A stretch of DNA of 7,822 bases from JBIOJM01 sp044450785 (lineage in GTDB: Bacteria; Planctomycetota; Planctomycetia; Isosphaerales; Isosphaeraceae). The stretch covers positions 1 through 7,822 of the forward strand of contig JBIOJM010000419.1 of assembly GCA_044450785.1 (NCBI GenBank). Reading direction: 5' to 3'. The position numbers and the translations under genes are program-made. Positions 1-7,444 of this stretch are shown here, piece by piece; the stretch's first letter is position 1; every line of letters starts with the position of its first letter. The notes beneath the pieces were generated by a model. It had not been told where the DNA came from, did not search any database, and was given only the letters and a program-made list of their open reading frames with translations.

Positions 1-3000
1 ATGCTCCCATCCCGCCGCCACCCATCCCGCCCACCCCGCCGGCCTGCCCGACGCCGGCGGCCATCCCTCGTGCGGAGACGAGGATGTTCTTGAGTGCATC
101 GACATCGTCACGATAGTCGCGGGCGTAGCGGACACGGACCGGGTAGCGCTCGCGTCCCTCGACCGTCATCGTCAAGGGCCTGCCCCCCATCGCCACCTCG
201 ACCACGTCCTGAATGTCGCCGACGTTGATGGCGTAACGAGCCGCCTTCTTCCGGTCGATCTTGATCTCCACGTAGCCCTTGCCGACGATCTGGTCGGCGA
301 AGACGTCGGCCGCACCGCGGACCCCGCGCAGCACCTTGGCGATCTCCTGGCTGACGCGCTGGATGTCGTCAAGCTTGGAGCCAAAGACCTTGACGGCGAC
401 CGGGAGGCGTACCCCGGTCGAGAGCATCTCGATCCGATTGGCGATCGGCTGGGTGAAGCTGTTGCCCCAGCCGGGCATCTGCAACGCCGTGCTCATCTCC
501 TCGACCAGGTCGCCCTTCGTCTTCTTCCACAACAGGAGCCGGCCGGCGAATGGCTTTTCGAGCGCGGTTCGGAGGACCGCCAACTCCCCCGGAGCCGCGT
601 CGCGTGTGGCGAGCTTCCGATCGCGGCCCAGCTTCGTTAGCTCCTCGAGGGCCGCCCAGTTGGCGGCACCGACGGCACGGTCGAATAACTCCCAGTTGAG
701 TGACTTGATCCGTTCCTTGAGCCGGTTCGTATGGCCGGCGTCGAGCTGCTCGGCAATCCGGGTGAACAGGGTCGGCCTGGCGAAGCCCAGCGCGTCGCCG
801 GCGGCTGCGGCGGCCCGCTCGAGGAATGCCGGGGGCGGCGTGAGCAGGTCGGGGCGATCGCGGAGCACTCCCATCTCCACGAGCCGCTTGACGGCATTAT
901 TGATCAACCCGGTCACGTCATCGGGCAGGACCTGGACCGCGAGCCGGTCGCCATAGGTCTTCGACAGCGATTCGATCAGGGACTCGCGCTCGGCCGAGGT
1001 CGGTTTGCGGGCGACGGCGGCCGGTAGGGCGCGGCCGAGCAGGGCGTCGATCGCCTCACCGATCAAACCGCGGCCCAATTCCGGGCGGAACTCCGTCAGC
1101 CGCCGCACCGCCAGGTCGCGTAGCACCTCATCGACCTGGCCGGCGACCGTCATCGCCGCCTCGGCGGCCAGCCCATCCCGTTCCTGGACCGAGGCGGGGC
1201 GGCCAAGCAGGCCCTTGGCCACCAGGACATCGAGCACGACACGGGTCTGGCCCACGGCGTCGTCATCGAGCAGCTTCCGCTTGGGCCAGACCTCGCGGTC
1301 CCGCAGATTGATGATTGTCTCGACCATGTCCAAGGGTGACGGATCGGTCGGGGTCTCGGCCCGGCCCGCCTTGCCGACGACCTGCCAGACCTCGGGGAAG
1401 CCACGCAGCACCTCGTCGCGGACCCGAAGATCGTGCTCCGCTTGGGCGATGGACGCCCGGGGCACGGTGGTTGGCATGTCCATGATCGACCCCTCGTTCA
1501 GGTCGGGCATGAACTCCCGGCCCAGCTTCGTCGAGGCGACGTAACCAAACCCCAGGATGACCACGAACAGCCAGCAGACCAGGGTCGTGCGGTCCATCAG
1601 CCAGGCGAGCATCGGCTTGAAGATCTCGATCATGGTCCGGACCAGCCAGTTCTCGTCCTCCGACCTGATCCGTCCCTTGAGGAAGATCGGGATCAAGGCC
1701 GGCACCAGCGTGATTGACAGCACGGCCACTCCGACCAGCGCGAAGGTCTTCGTCCAGGCCAGCGGGTGGAACATCTTCCCCTCGCGACCCGACAGGGCGA
1801 AAACCGGCAGGAACGACAGGATCGTGATCAAGACCGAAAAGAAGATCGGCCGGCCGACCGTGCGGCAGGCACGGATGACGATCTCGGTGGTGTCGCCGGT
1901 CACACGCTGGCGGCCGAAGTGGCGGCTCAGGTGGTGGGCGGCGTTCTCGCCCATGACGACCGCCTGGTCGATCAAAATGCCGACCGAAATCGAGATGCCC
2001 GCCAGGCTCATGATGTTCGATGACATCCCGAAGAGCCGCATCATGAGGAAGCTGAACAGCACCGCCATCGGCAGCGTCACCGCGACGACGAAGGCATTGC
2101 CCAGATGGCCCATGATCAGGATGATGGCCAACGTGCAGACGATCAGCTCTTCCTTGACGGTGCCGCTGACTGTCTCGATGGCCTTGTGGATCAGCGGCGT
2201 GCGATCGTAGAAGGGGACGATCCGCACCCCTTCGGGCAAGCCCGCCTGGAGCGTCGTGATTTTCTCCTTGATGCGGCGCGTGACCTCGAGCGGGTTCTCG
2301 CCGTAGCGCATCAACACCACGCCGCCGACGACCTCCTTGCCGTCCTTCTCCAGCACGCTCCGGCGGAAAGCGGGCCCGACCTGGACCGTGCCGAGCATGC
2401 CGACGAAGATCGGCGTGCCGTTGCCGCGCTGGATGACCACTGTTTCGCGGATATCATCGAGGTCCTCGATCCAACCGATGGAGCGGATCAGGTACTCGGC
2501 GTTCCCCTGGTGGATGACCCGGCCGCCCACCGACGAGTTGGAGCGGGCGACGGCCGAGTACACCTCGCCGAGGCTGATGCCATAGGCCCTGAGCTTGTTG
2601 GGGTCGAGGTCGATCTGGTATTCCTTCGGCGCGCCGCCGACGGACGCGACCTCGGCCACACCCGGTACGCTGTTGAGCTGGTAGCGGACGAACCAGTCCT
2701 GGATCGACCGCAATTCGCTGAGGTTCTTGCCCTCACCCTCGACGGTGTACCAGAAGATCTGGCCGACGGCCGTGGCGTCGGGAGCGAGATAGGGAGTCAC
2801 CAAGGGCGGCAGAAACGTCGAGGCGATCGACAGCTTTTCCAGGACGCGCTGGCGGGCGAAGTAATAGTCGGTGTCGTCATTGAAGATGATGGTGATCATC
2901 GAGAAGTTGAACTCGCTCGACGATCGGACCACCTTGACGCCCGCCAGCCCCTGGAGGTTGACCGACAGAGGGTAGGTGATCTGATCCTCGATCTCCTGGG

Positions 3001-3172
3001 GGCTGCGGCCCATCCAGTCGGTGAAGACGATCACCTGGTTCTCGGACAGGTCGGGGATCGCATCGACCGGCATGGTCAGCAGGGCGCGGATGCCCGCGCC
3101 TGCGAGCAGAAGCGAGGCCAGGATCACGAGGAAACGGTTGCGGACCGACCACTCGATGATCGATTCAATCAT
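1..3172 (-). CDS. cusA: CusA-like HME-RND metal efflux pump, inner-membrane subunit (3'-truncated by window edge)
   Basis: Proton-driven inner-membrane pump that moves Cu(I)/Ag(I) from periplasm or membrane into the outer-membrane channel. The window holds 1057 codons with no stop; the C-terminal transmembrane block lies off the left edge. The ATG at 3172 has GGAG 8 nt upstream and gives the RND start MIESIIEWSVRNRFLVI followed by TM1. Further helices lie around residues 340-500 and 528-545. TM4 carries GILIDQAVVMGEN, with D402 matching the proton-relay aspartate D405 of E. coli CusA. NEGSIMDMPTT, SPLDMVET and NRIEMLSTG supply M566, M616 and M916, matching the CusA metal triad M573/M623/M672 (numbering from memory). 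Triad spacing is 50 then 300 residues, against 50 and 49 in CusA, so about 250 residues are inserted. Residues from 1037 to the edge are Gly/Met-rich. It is translated after the adaptor gene, with a 19-nt gap. Family call is certain; substrate is inferred from the triad. Confidence 0.95.
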   Translation of the reverse strand, partial: MIESIIEWSVRNRFLVILASLLLAGAGIRALLTMPVDAIPDLSENQVIVFTDWMGRSPQEIEDQITYPLSVNLQGLAGVKVVRSSSEFNFSMITIIFNDDTDYYFARQRVLEKLSIASTFLPPLVTPYLAPDATAVGQIFWYTVEGEGKNLSELRSIQDWFVRYQLNSVPGVAEVASVGGAPKEYQIDLDPNKLRAYGISLGEVYSAVARSNSSVGGRVIHQGNAEYLIRSIGWIEDLDDIRETVVIQRGNGTPIFVGMLGTVQVGPAFRRSVLEKDGKEVVGGVVLMRYGENPLEVTRRIKEKITTLQAGLPEGVRIVPFYDRTPLIHKAIETVSGTVKEELIVCTLAIILIMGHLGNAFVVAVTLPMAVLFSFLMMRLFGMSSNIMSLAGISISVGILIDQAVVMGENAAHHLSRHFGRQRVTGDTTEIVIRACRTVGRPIFFSVLITILSFLPVFALSGREGKMFHPLAWTKTFALVGVAVLSITLVPALIPIFLKGRIRSEDENWLVRTMIEIFKPMLAWLMDRTTLVCWLFVVILGFGYVASTKLGREFMPDLNEGSIMDMPTTVPRASIAQAEHDLRVRDEVLRGFPEVWQVVGKAGRAETPTDPSPLDMVETIINLRDREVWPKRKLLDDDAVGQTRVVLDVLVAKGLLGRPASVQERDGLAAEAAMTVAGQVDEVLRDLAVRRLTEFRPELGRGLIGEAIDALLGRALPAAVARKPTSAERESLIESLSKTYGDRLAVQVLPDDVTGLINNAVKRLVEMGVLRDRPDLLTPPPAFLERAAAAAGDALGFARPTLFTRIAEQLDAGHTNRLKERIKSLNWELFDRAVGAANWAALEELTKLGRDRKLATRDAAPGELAVLRTALEKPFAGRLLLWKKTKGDLVEEMSTALQMPGWGNSFTQPIANRIEMLSTGVRLPVAVKVFGSKLDDIQRVSQEIAKVLRGVRGAADVFADQIVGKGYVEIKIDRKKAARYAINVGDIQDVVEVAMGGRPLTMTVEGRERYPVRVRYARDYRDDVDALKNILVSARGMAAGVGQAGGVGGMGGGGMGA
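527..1273 (-). other. In-frame insertion (about 250 residues) within the CusA-like pump
   Basis: This is approximately residues 634-882 of the pump. Before it, the sequence follows CusA through SPLDMVETIINL and REVWP. After it, homology resumes at KKTKGDLVEEMSTALQMPGW and NRIEMLSTG. E. coli CusA joins these two blocks with only a short linker. The inserted part is open and in frame, has the same GC-rich codon use as the rest, and lacks transmembrane-like runs. It is rich in Ala, Leu, Arg and Glu, so it looks alpha-helical. It has no Cys and very few His or Met, so it is not an evident metal-binding module. By topology it should sit in the second large periplasmic loop. Boundaries are uncertain by about 10 residues. 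I do not recognise a domain in it. Confidence 0.75.
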
Positions 3173-3191
3173 GGTCCTTGCTCCGATCGGC

Positions 3192-4901
3192 TCAGTGCCG
3201 GTGGGCGCCTTCGGTCGGGGCCTCGTGGGTTCGGCTCGGGGCGTCGGCGACCTTGGTAGGGCCGCCGGGAGCGGCCGGGGCGGTCCCGGGGTTGATACGG
3301 CTCTCGGCGTCGATCAGGAACGCACCGTCGGCTGCCACTTTCTCGCCGGGCGCGAGGCCCTCCAGCACCGGGAAGCGATCGCCGATGCGCGAGCCCAGGA
3401 CAACCTGGCGGCCGTCGAAGACACCCGGCTGGCTCTCGACGTAGACGACCTTGTGAGTGCCCGTGTCGATGACGGCGGATTCGGGAACGCTCAAGACTTC
3501 ATCCCGGGGCGGAGGTTCCAGGCGGGCCAGGTACGTGGCGGGTTGGGCTTTCAGTTTGGGGGGGCAGGCGGAGCAGCAAACCCAGACTGTGCGTCCCTCG
3601 ACTTCGACCGAGACAGGATCACCCATCGACCCGAGCTTCAGGTTGGTAACGGGGCAGTTCTTGTGAGCGTCCTTGCTGAGGCTGGCAAGATGCCCCTCGT
3701 GCCCGGAGGAGAGAGTCGCGACCCGCGAGTGGAAGGCAGGTGTATCGGCGACGGGTGTCTTCAGTGTCACGGTGGCGAACATCCCGGGCCGGAGTCGATG
3801 GCCGGGGTTGCTCAGGCCATACCGGACTTCCACAGTCCGGGTGGCTGGGTCGAGGTGCGGCTGGACGAACTCGACCTTGCCGGGGAAGCTCTCGCCCGGA
3901 AACGCGGCGACGGTGGCCTCCACGGCCTGCCCTTCGTGGACCAAGCCCAGTTGGTGCTCGTAGACCTGGGCCTGGACCCAGACGGTGCCGAGATCGACGA
4001 CCTCGAACATCGGGACGCCTTCCTGCACCTCCTGGCCCTCGACGACGTTCTTCTTGAGCACGTGGCCGCCGATCGGCGAGAGGATCGTGAACTTGAAGTC
4101 CGTCTTACCCTTCGCGAGGATCTCGTCGATCTGGGCCTGGGTGATCCCCCACCGCTTGAGCTTCTCGGCGGACAGGCGGACCAGCTCGCGGCCATCGCCC
4201 AGGAGCGAGCGGCCGGCGGCGGTCTGCATTTGGGTCGCGTTTTGATCCGCGCGCCGGGTGGCGGTGAGCAGCTCCTGGATCGCCTGGTTCAGCTCCGGGC
4301 TGTAGAGTTCGGCGAGGGGCTGGCCAGCCTCGACGTTCTGGCCGGTGAAGTTGACGTAGAGCGTCTCGACGCGAGACCTGCCTGAGACCTTGGAGACGAC
4401 ATTGGCCATCCGTCGTTCGTCGTACGCAACGTATCCGACGGTCGACAGGGTTTGTACCAGGGGTGCGTAGGCGACCTCGGTGGTCTTGATCCCCGCCTGC
4501 GCAACGCGGAACGGCGCGAGCTGGACGCGGGCCGTGACCCCTGCGGGCAACGTCGTTTTCTCCCCCTTCTTCCGTTTCGCCAGCGTCATGCCGCAGATCG
4601 GGCAACTGCCCGGCTCATCCTGGACGACCTGCGGATGCATCGGGCAGTAGTATTCGATGCCGGAGACCGCCGCGTGCTTGTCGGCGGCGGGCCGCATCCA
4701 CTTGTCGTAGCGATTCCAGAGGGTATCCCAGTAGGCGAACACCAGCCCGGTGATGGCCATCAGGGCGATGAACCGGAGGCGGAGTTCCACGACCTTGACG
4801 ACCAGGCGGAACTTCTGCCAGCGCGTCATCGGCGCTTCATCCGCGCAAGCGGGTTCGGACGCAGCCGGGGCGGCCTGGCCCGAGAAGGCGTTCGAGGACA
4901 T
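3192..4901 (-). CDS. cusB: CusB-like periplasmic adaptor (membrane fusion protein) with two extra metal-binding modules
   Basis: Adaptor linking the RND pump to the outer-membrane channel. It is 569 residues from the ATG at 4901, chosen because GGGGAG lies 9 nt upstream; an in-frame TTG at 4982 would add 27 residues but lacks a site. A membrane anchor at about residues 44-58 (FIALMAITGLVFAYW) replaces the lipoprotein signal often seen in adaptors. Residues 84-106 form a heavy-metal-binding module: CPMHP (C86), then CPICGM (C100, C103, M105). The HlyD-type core follows, with NFTGQNVEAGQPLAELYSPE near residue 184, a helical hairpin around 200-265, the returning lipoyl half near 275-300 and a beta-barrel to about 382. 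A second Cys module at about 413-458 has CPVTNLKLGSMGDP, then VWVCCSAC (C416, C442, C443, C446). The membrane-proximal domain resumes at DEVLSVPESAVIDTG, and the C-terminus is His-containing (HRH). The 182-nt gap upstream (4902-5083) holds no gene or clear promoter that I can support. Confidence 0.95.
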   Translation of the reverse strand: MSSNAFSGQAAPAASEPACADEAPMTRWQKFRLVVKVVELRLRFIALMAITGLVFAYWDTLWNRYDKWMRPAADKHAAVSGIEYYCPMHPQVVQDEPGSCPICGMTLAKRKKGEKTTLPAGVTARVQLAPFRVAQAGIKTTEVAYAPLVQTLSTVGYVAYDERRMANVVSKVSGRSRVETLYVNFTGQNVEAGQPLAELYSPELNQAIQELLTATRRADQNATQMQTAAGRSLLGDGRELVRLSAEKLKRWGITQAQIDEILAKGKTDFKFTILSPIGGHVLKKNVVEGQEVQEGVPMFEVVDLGTVWVQAQVYEHQLGLVHEGQAVEATVAAFPGESFPGKVEFVQPHLDPATRTVEVRYGLSNPGHRLRPGMFATVTLKTPVADTPAFHSRVATLSSGHEGHLASLSKDAHKNCPVTNLKLGSMGDPVSVEVEGRTVWVCCSACPPKLKAQPATYLARLEPPPRDEVLSVPESAVIDTGTHKVVYVESQPGVFDGRQVVLGSRIGDRFPVLEGLAPGEKVAADGAFLIDAESRINPGTAPAAPGGPTKVADAPSRTHEAPTEGAHRH

Positions 4902-4910
4902 TGATTCAAG

Positions 4911-4916
4911 CTCCCC
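4911..4916 (-). promoter_or_regulatory. Ribosome binding site of the adaptor gene
   Basis: On the minus strand this reads GGGGAG, with a 9-nt spacer to the ATG at 4901. It decides the start of the adaptor over the in-frame TTG at 4982, which has no comparable site upstream. Confidence 0.8.
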
Positions 4917-5083
4917 ACGCCGGGTCGGGCTCAAGCCGGCCGGCGAGAATCCGCGATAGGAGACCGGGTCCAGAGACGGCAAGGAGGTCTGGCACGCGAC
5001 CGCGTCAGGTCAGCATCCCGGAAAGAACCCGGGCGCGGACATACGACGATCGGGCGAGAGAGAGTCTCGGCGCGGGGAGCGGC

Positions 5084-5533
5084 TTAGATGAGGAGGCGGG
5101 AAGTGCGGAGGTAGAGTGGTGCCCCCGGCGGGCTTTCGGTCGGCCGGATGAGCCGCCCGAACGCGATCGCGGGGCGGACCGCGAAGGTCAGTTCGACCGA
5201 ACCAGCACGGTCCTGATCGGTTCGACGCTCGGGCGATGGCGATTCGGGCTTCGAGGCCGGTTCGGTCGGCTCGCCCCGACGGCACTCGCACGGTGGCTCG
5301 GGGGTAAAGAGGCCGCCTCCGGACGGTGCGAAGACCGCCGGGCGATCGGCTCTATCAGGACTCGGCGATTCGCAACAGCACGAAGACCCGGCACGCCCGG
5401 CGCAGGACGCACGGGTGGCCTCGCTCGTTCCCTTCGCTGTGCAGGCTGACACCTCGCCGGCCACCGACAGCATCCCCACGATCGCCGCGAGGGCGATCCC
5501 ATGGAGCCGGAGGTGATGACGAAGGCCAGTCAT
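5084..5533 (-). CDS. Small Cys-rich exported protein of unknown function, possible lipoprotein
   Basis: 149 residues from the ATG at 5533; function not recognised. The N-terminus is a typical export signal: basic and His-containing residues 2-12 (TGLRHHLRLHG), a hydrophobic core IALAAIVGMLSVAG, then EVSAC. Cleavage before C31 (VSA|C) could be by signal peptidase I, or by signal peptidase II if VSAC works as a lipobox. The mature part has seven Cys: C31, C44, a C52-C53-C54 triplet (SSCCCES), and C82 and C84 (PPCECR). It is rich in Pro, Ser and charged residues in the middle and ends in a more hydrophobic tail, LYLRTSRLLI. The frame stays open upstream to 5875, but the next ATG (5596) lies inside the predicted promoter, so the shorter start is preferred; it has no clear Shine-Dalgarno site. 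It lies upstream of the adaptor on the same strand, with a 182-nt gap. A metal-sequestering role is a guess from the Cys clusters and context. Confidence 0.72.
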   Translation of the reverse strand: MTGLRHHLRLHGIALAAIVGMLSVAGEVSACTAKGTSEATRASCAGRAGSSCCCESPSPDRADRPAVFAPSGGGLFTPEPPCECRRGEPTEPASKPESPSPERRTDQDRAGSVELTFAVRPAIAFGRLIRPTESPPGAPLYLRTSRLLI

Positions 5534-5576
5534 GACAACACCCAGAAGAGATTGCCTATGTTCCCCCAATATACCA

Positions 5577-5604
5577 ATTCTACCATCACCGACCATCCTG
5601 ACAA
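5577..5604 (-). promoter_or_regulatory. Predicted sigma70-like promoter for the leftward efflux operon
   Basis: On the minus strand, TTGTCA (5599-5604; 5 of 6 matches to the -35 consensus) is followed after 16 nt by TAGAAT (5577-5582; 5 of 6 matches to the -10 consensus). Transcription would start near 5570, giving a leader of about 35-40 nt before the ATG at 5533. The placement excludes the upstream in-frame ATG at 5596. It is predicted by eye only. Confidence 0.5.
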
Positions 5605-5850
5605 TCTCAGTTTCTCGACCGAGGGAAGGCCCCACCCAATAGTGCAAACGTTGGCCAAGACCGATTGTTCGGCGATTCCGAGACATCGCGGTCGAAACCC
5701 ACGCGTGTCCGGGCGTCTCTTTCGGGAAAATCAACGCAACCGGGGCAATCCCCCGAAGCGACGCGGGCGCCGCTGCCGATGCAACACTTGGGCTCGTTGG
5801 ATCGGCGTTGCCGGTCGCGCGGGCGGAACGCGCGGCGCGGTGGCTTCCCG

Positions 5851-5856
5851 AGGAGG
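5851..5856 (+). promoter_or_regulatory. Ribosome binding site of the TolC-family gene
   Basis: AGGAGG lies 6 nt before the ATG at 5863. It fixes the start at the codon that opens a lipoprotein signal peptide, rather than at upstream in-frame codons such as 5665. Confidence 0.85.
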
Positions 5857-5862
5857 CCGGCA

Positions 5863-7413
5863 ATGAAACGACCATGGTGCCCCGCCCTGATGGCGGCCCT
5901 CGTCTCCAGTGTGATTGGATGTGCCCAAGCAGACCGAAGGCCGAGACTTCCGGAGGTCGATAGCCAGGTAGTACCCGCTGTCTATCACTCCTCCGAAGCT
6001 GCCTTGTCGTCCCCGGTTATCGGTGCGACGACCGGCCCCGATCCGGTGCCGCCTGAGTTGACCGGGCCGCAGCCGTTGGATACCTACATCCGCCGAGCGT
6101 TGGCCGAGAACCGGACGGTCCAGGCCGCCTTCCACAACGTGCAGTCCCTCAAGCACCGCATTCCCCAAGTCACGGCGCTGGACGACCCGGTCGCTTCGAA
6201 CACCGTCTTCCCGATCCCGAGCGTTGCGCCCCAATACTCGCTGATGGGGTACAACCCCTACAACCTGACGCTCGCCCAGCAGTTCCCGTGGTTCGGTACG
6301 CGGCGGTTGCGGGGCGAGGTGGCCGACCGCGACGTCCGGGTCGCCCTGGCCGAGCTGGCCGTCGCCCAGCTCGATGCCGTGACGGCGGTGAGGCGGGCCT
6401 ACTTCGACCTGCACGCGGGCGAGAAGACCAGGGCGATCCTCATCGAGAACCGCGGCCTCCTGGAGCACTTCCGCGACATCGCCCGGGCACGGCTGGCGCT
6501 CGGCGGATCCCAGCAAGACGTGATCCGGGCCGAGACGCTCTTGAGCGAGCTGGATCGGACGTTGGCGGGTAACCAGCAGGAGATCGTGACGGCCCGCGCC
6601 GCCCTGGCCCGACAGGTCCACGCTAGCCCCGAGGCCGACCTGCGGACGCTTCCCGCGCTGCCGACTGCCGCTGTCCCGGCCGAGTTCGAGCGGCTGTACC
6701 AGTTGGCCGTGACCGCGCGACCGGAACTTGGGGGTCGCCTGGCGGCCATCGCCCGCGACGAGAAGGCCGTCGAGCTGGCCCGCAAGCGGTTCTACCCCAA
6801 CATCACGCTCGGCGTGACTTACATGGACATGGAGAAGACCAACGCCGTGACGCCCAGGACCGCCAGCGGCATGCCCAATATCGGCCTGTTCGTCGCCTTC
6901 AACCTGCCGGTCTACCGCGAAAAGTACCGGGCCGGTGTTTCGGAGGCGCAAGAGCGGGCCATCGCCGACGCCAAGCTCTACGAGGCCGAGCAGGACGAGG
7001 CCAACAGCGAGATCAAGGACTTCTTCACGCAGGCCAAGGTCCAGAACGACGTCCTGGGCCTGCTCCGCGACAGCATCCTGCCCCGCATCGAGCATACGCT
7101 GGAGCTCGCCAAGACCGACTACGCGAACCAAAACGTCGATATCGCGACGGTCCTGTCGGTCCAGCGGGAGGTGCTCCAGGTCGCGGTCCAGGTCGCCCAG
7201 GTCGAGGCGGAGCTGGGCAAGGCCCTGGCGTCGCTGGAGCGGGCCGTCGGCTGCGAGGTTAACGAGCGGACCCTCGAACGCACGCCGGCCGAAGCGGGCG
7301 CGGGCGCGGGCGCGCCGTCCCCGCCGCCCTCCGCGGCCACCAGCCCCTTCCAGCGGGACCGACTCCCGGCTGCCCCTGAGTTGAAACAAGGCGGCGCGTC
7401 CGAGCCGCGATGA
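5863..7413 (+). CDS. TolC-family outer-membrane efflux lipoprotein (CusC-type)
   Basis: Outer-membrane channel of the tripartite metal efflux complex, 516 residues. The start at 5863 is fixed by AGGAGG 6 nt upstream. The signal peptide has a basic MKRP start, a hydrophobic stretch and the lipobox VIGC, so C20 is the predicted lipidated residue. Two outer-membrane efflux protein repeats follow, at about 72-252 and 276-464. The first contains LTLAQQFPWFGTRRLRGEVADR (near 135-156), typical of TolC relatives; the second contains FNLPVYREKYRAGVSEAQ and a long helix ending near AVGC. Long helical stretches rich in Ala, Glu, Leu and Gln fit the periplasmic barrel. The C-terminal 45 residues or so are a low-complexity Gly/Ala/Pro tail (AGAGAGAPSPPPS), probably unstructured. 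It is divergent from the adaptor-pump operon, so channel and pump can be expressed separately. The Cus assignment rests on the neighbours; the family itself is shared by many efflux systems. A long antisense open frame across it (5731-7467) is a shadow. Confidence 0.93.
   Translation: MKRPWCPALMAALVSSVIGCAQADRRPRLPEVDSQVVPAVYHSSEAALSSPVIGATTGPDPVPPELTGPQPLDTYIRRALAENRTVQAAFHNVQSLKHRIPQVTALDDPVASNTVFPIPSVAPQYSLMGYNPYNLTLAQQFPWFGTRRLRGEVADRDVRVALAELAVAQLDAVTAVRRAYFDLHAGEKTRAILIENRGLLEHFRDIARARLALGGSQQDVIRAETLLSELDRTLAGNQQEIVTARAALARQVHASPEADLRTLPALPTAAVPAEFERLYQLAVTARPELGGRLAAIARDEKAVELARKRFYPNITLGVTYMDMEKTNAVTPRTASGMPNIGLFVAFNLPVYREKYRAGVSEAQERAIADAKLYEAEQDEANSEIKDFFTQAKVQNDVLGLLRDSILPRIEHTLELAKTDYANQNVDIATVLSVQREVLQVAVQVAQVEAELGKALASLERAVGCEVNERTLERTPAEAGAGAGAPSPPPSAATSPFQRDRLPAAPELKQGGASEPR
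7294..7311 (+). repeat. Three tandem copies of GCGGGC inside the TolC-family gene
   Basis: Three perfect 6-bp units encode the Ala-Gly run in the C-terminal tail. Unit changes would keep the frame, so length variation between strains would be tolerated. Confidence 0.7.
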
Positions 7414-7444
7414 AGCCGCGCGGCCCGGGCAGGCGCCAGCGACC

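Larger units (their letters stand above)
5534..5862. promoter_or_regulatory. Divergent intergenic regulatory region
   Basis: This 329-nt stretch separates the leftward operon from the rightward TolC-family gene. The part from about 5540 to 5660 is visibly richer in A and T than the surrounding genes, as expected for a promoter region. It holds a leftward sigma70-like promoter (5577-5604). A short perfect palindrome TTGGCCAA lies at 5651-5658, next to AACGTT. I could not identify a CueR/MerR-type, CsoR or CopY operator with confidence, nor a convincing rightward promoter. Open frames crossing it look like chance. Confidence 0.6.

Noticed and set aside
2105..4385. Long plus-strand open frames of 384 and 454 codons opposite the pump and adaptor
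   Set aside because: They lie antisense to well-supported pump and adaptor genes. Their residues are rich in Asp, Arg, Gly and Val with no motif, typical of shadow frames in GC-rich DNA.
5017..5033. Small hairpin CCCGG-loop-CCGGG between the Cys-rich gene and the adaptor
   Set aside because: It has only a 5-bp stem and no following T-run on either strand, so it does not support a terminator.
5532..5562. Possible rightward promoter, ATGACA then TATGTT with a 19-nt gap
   Set aside because: The spacing is too long, the -10 match is only 4 of 6, and it lies about 300 nt from the TolC-family start. It is not better than chance.
5501..5866. A 121-codon plus-strand frame in the divergent region, ending just past the TolC-family start
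   Set aside because: It covers the predicted promoter and its product is Arg/Gly-rich low complexity without a signal or domain. The region behaves as intergenic.
5534..5875. N-terminal extension of the Cys-rich protein up to 5875
   Set aside because: The added residues carry no domain and would place the signal peptide internally. The extension overlaps the predicted promoter and the start region of the TolC-family gene.
7415..7430. Overlapping GC palindromes (GCCGCGCGGC and GCCCGGGC) between the convergent genes
   Set aside because: They leave no proper loop and have no T-run. Short GC palindromes are frequent by chance in this base composition, so no terminator is called.
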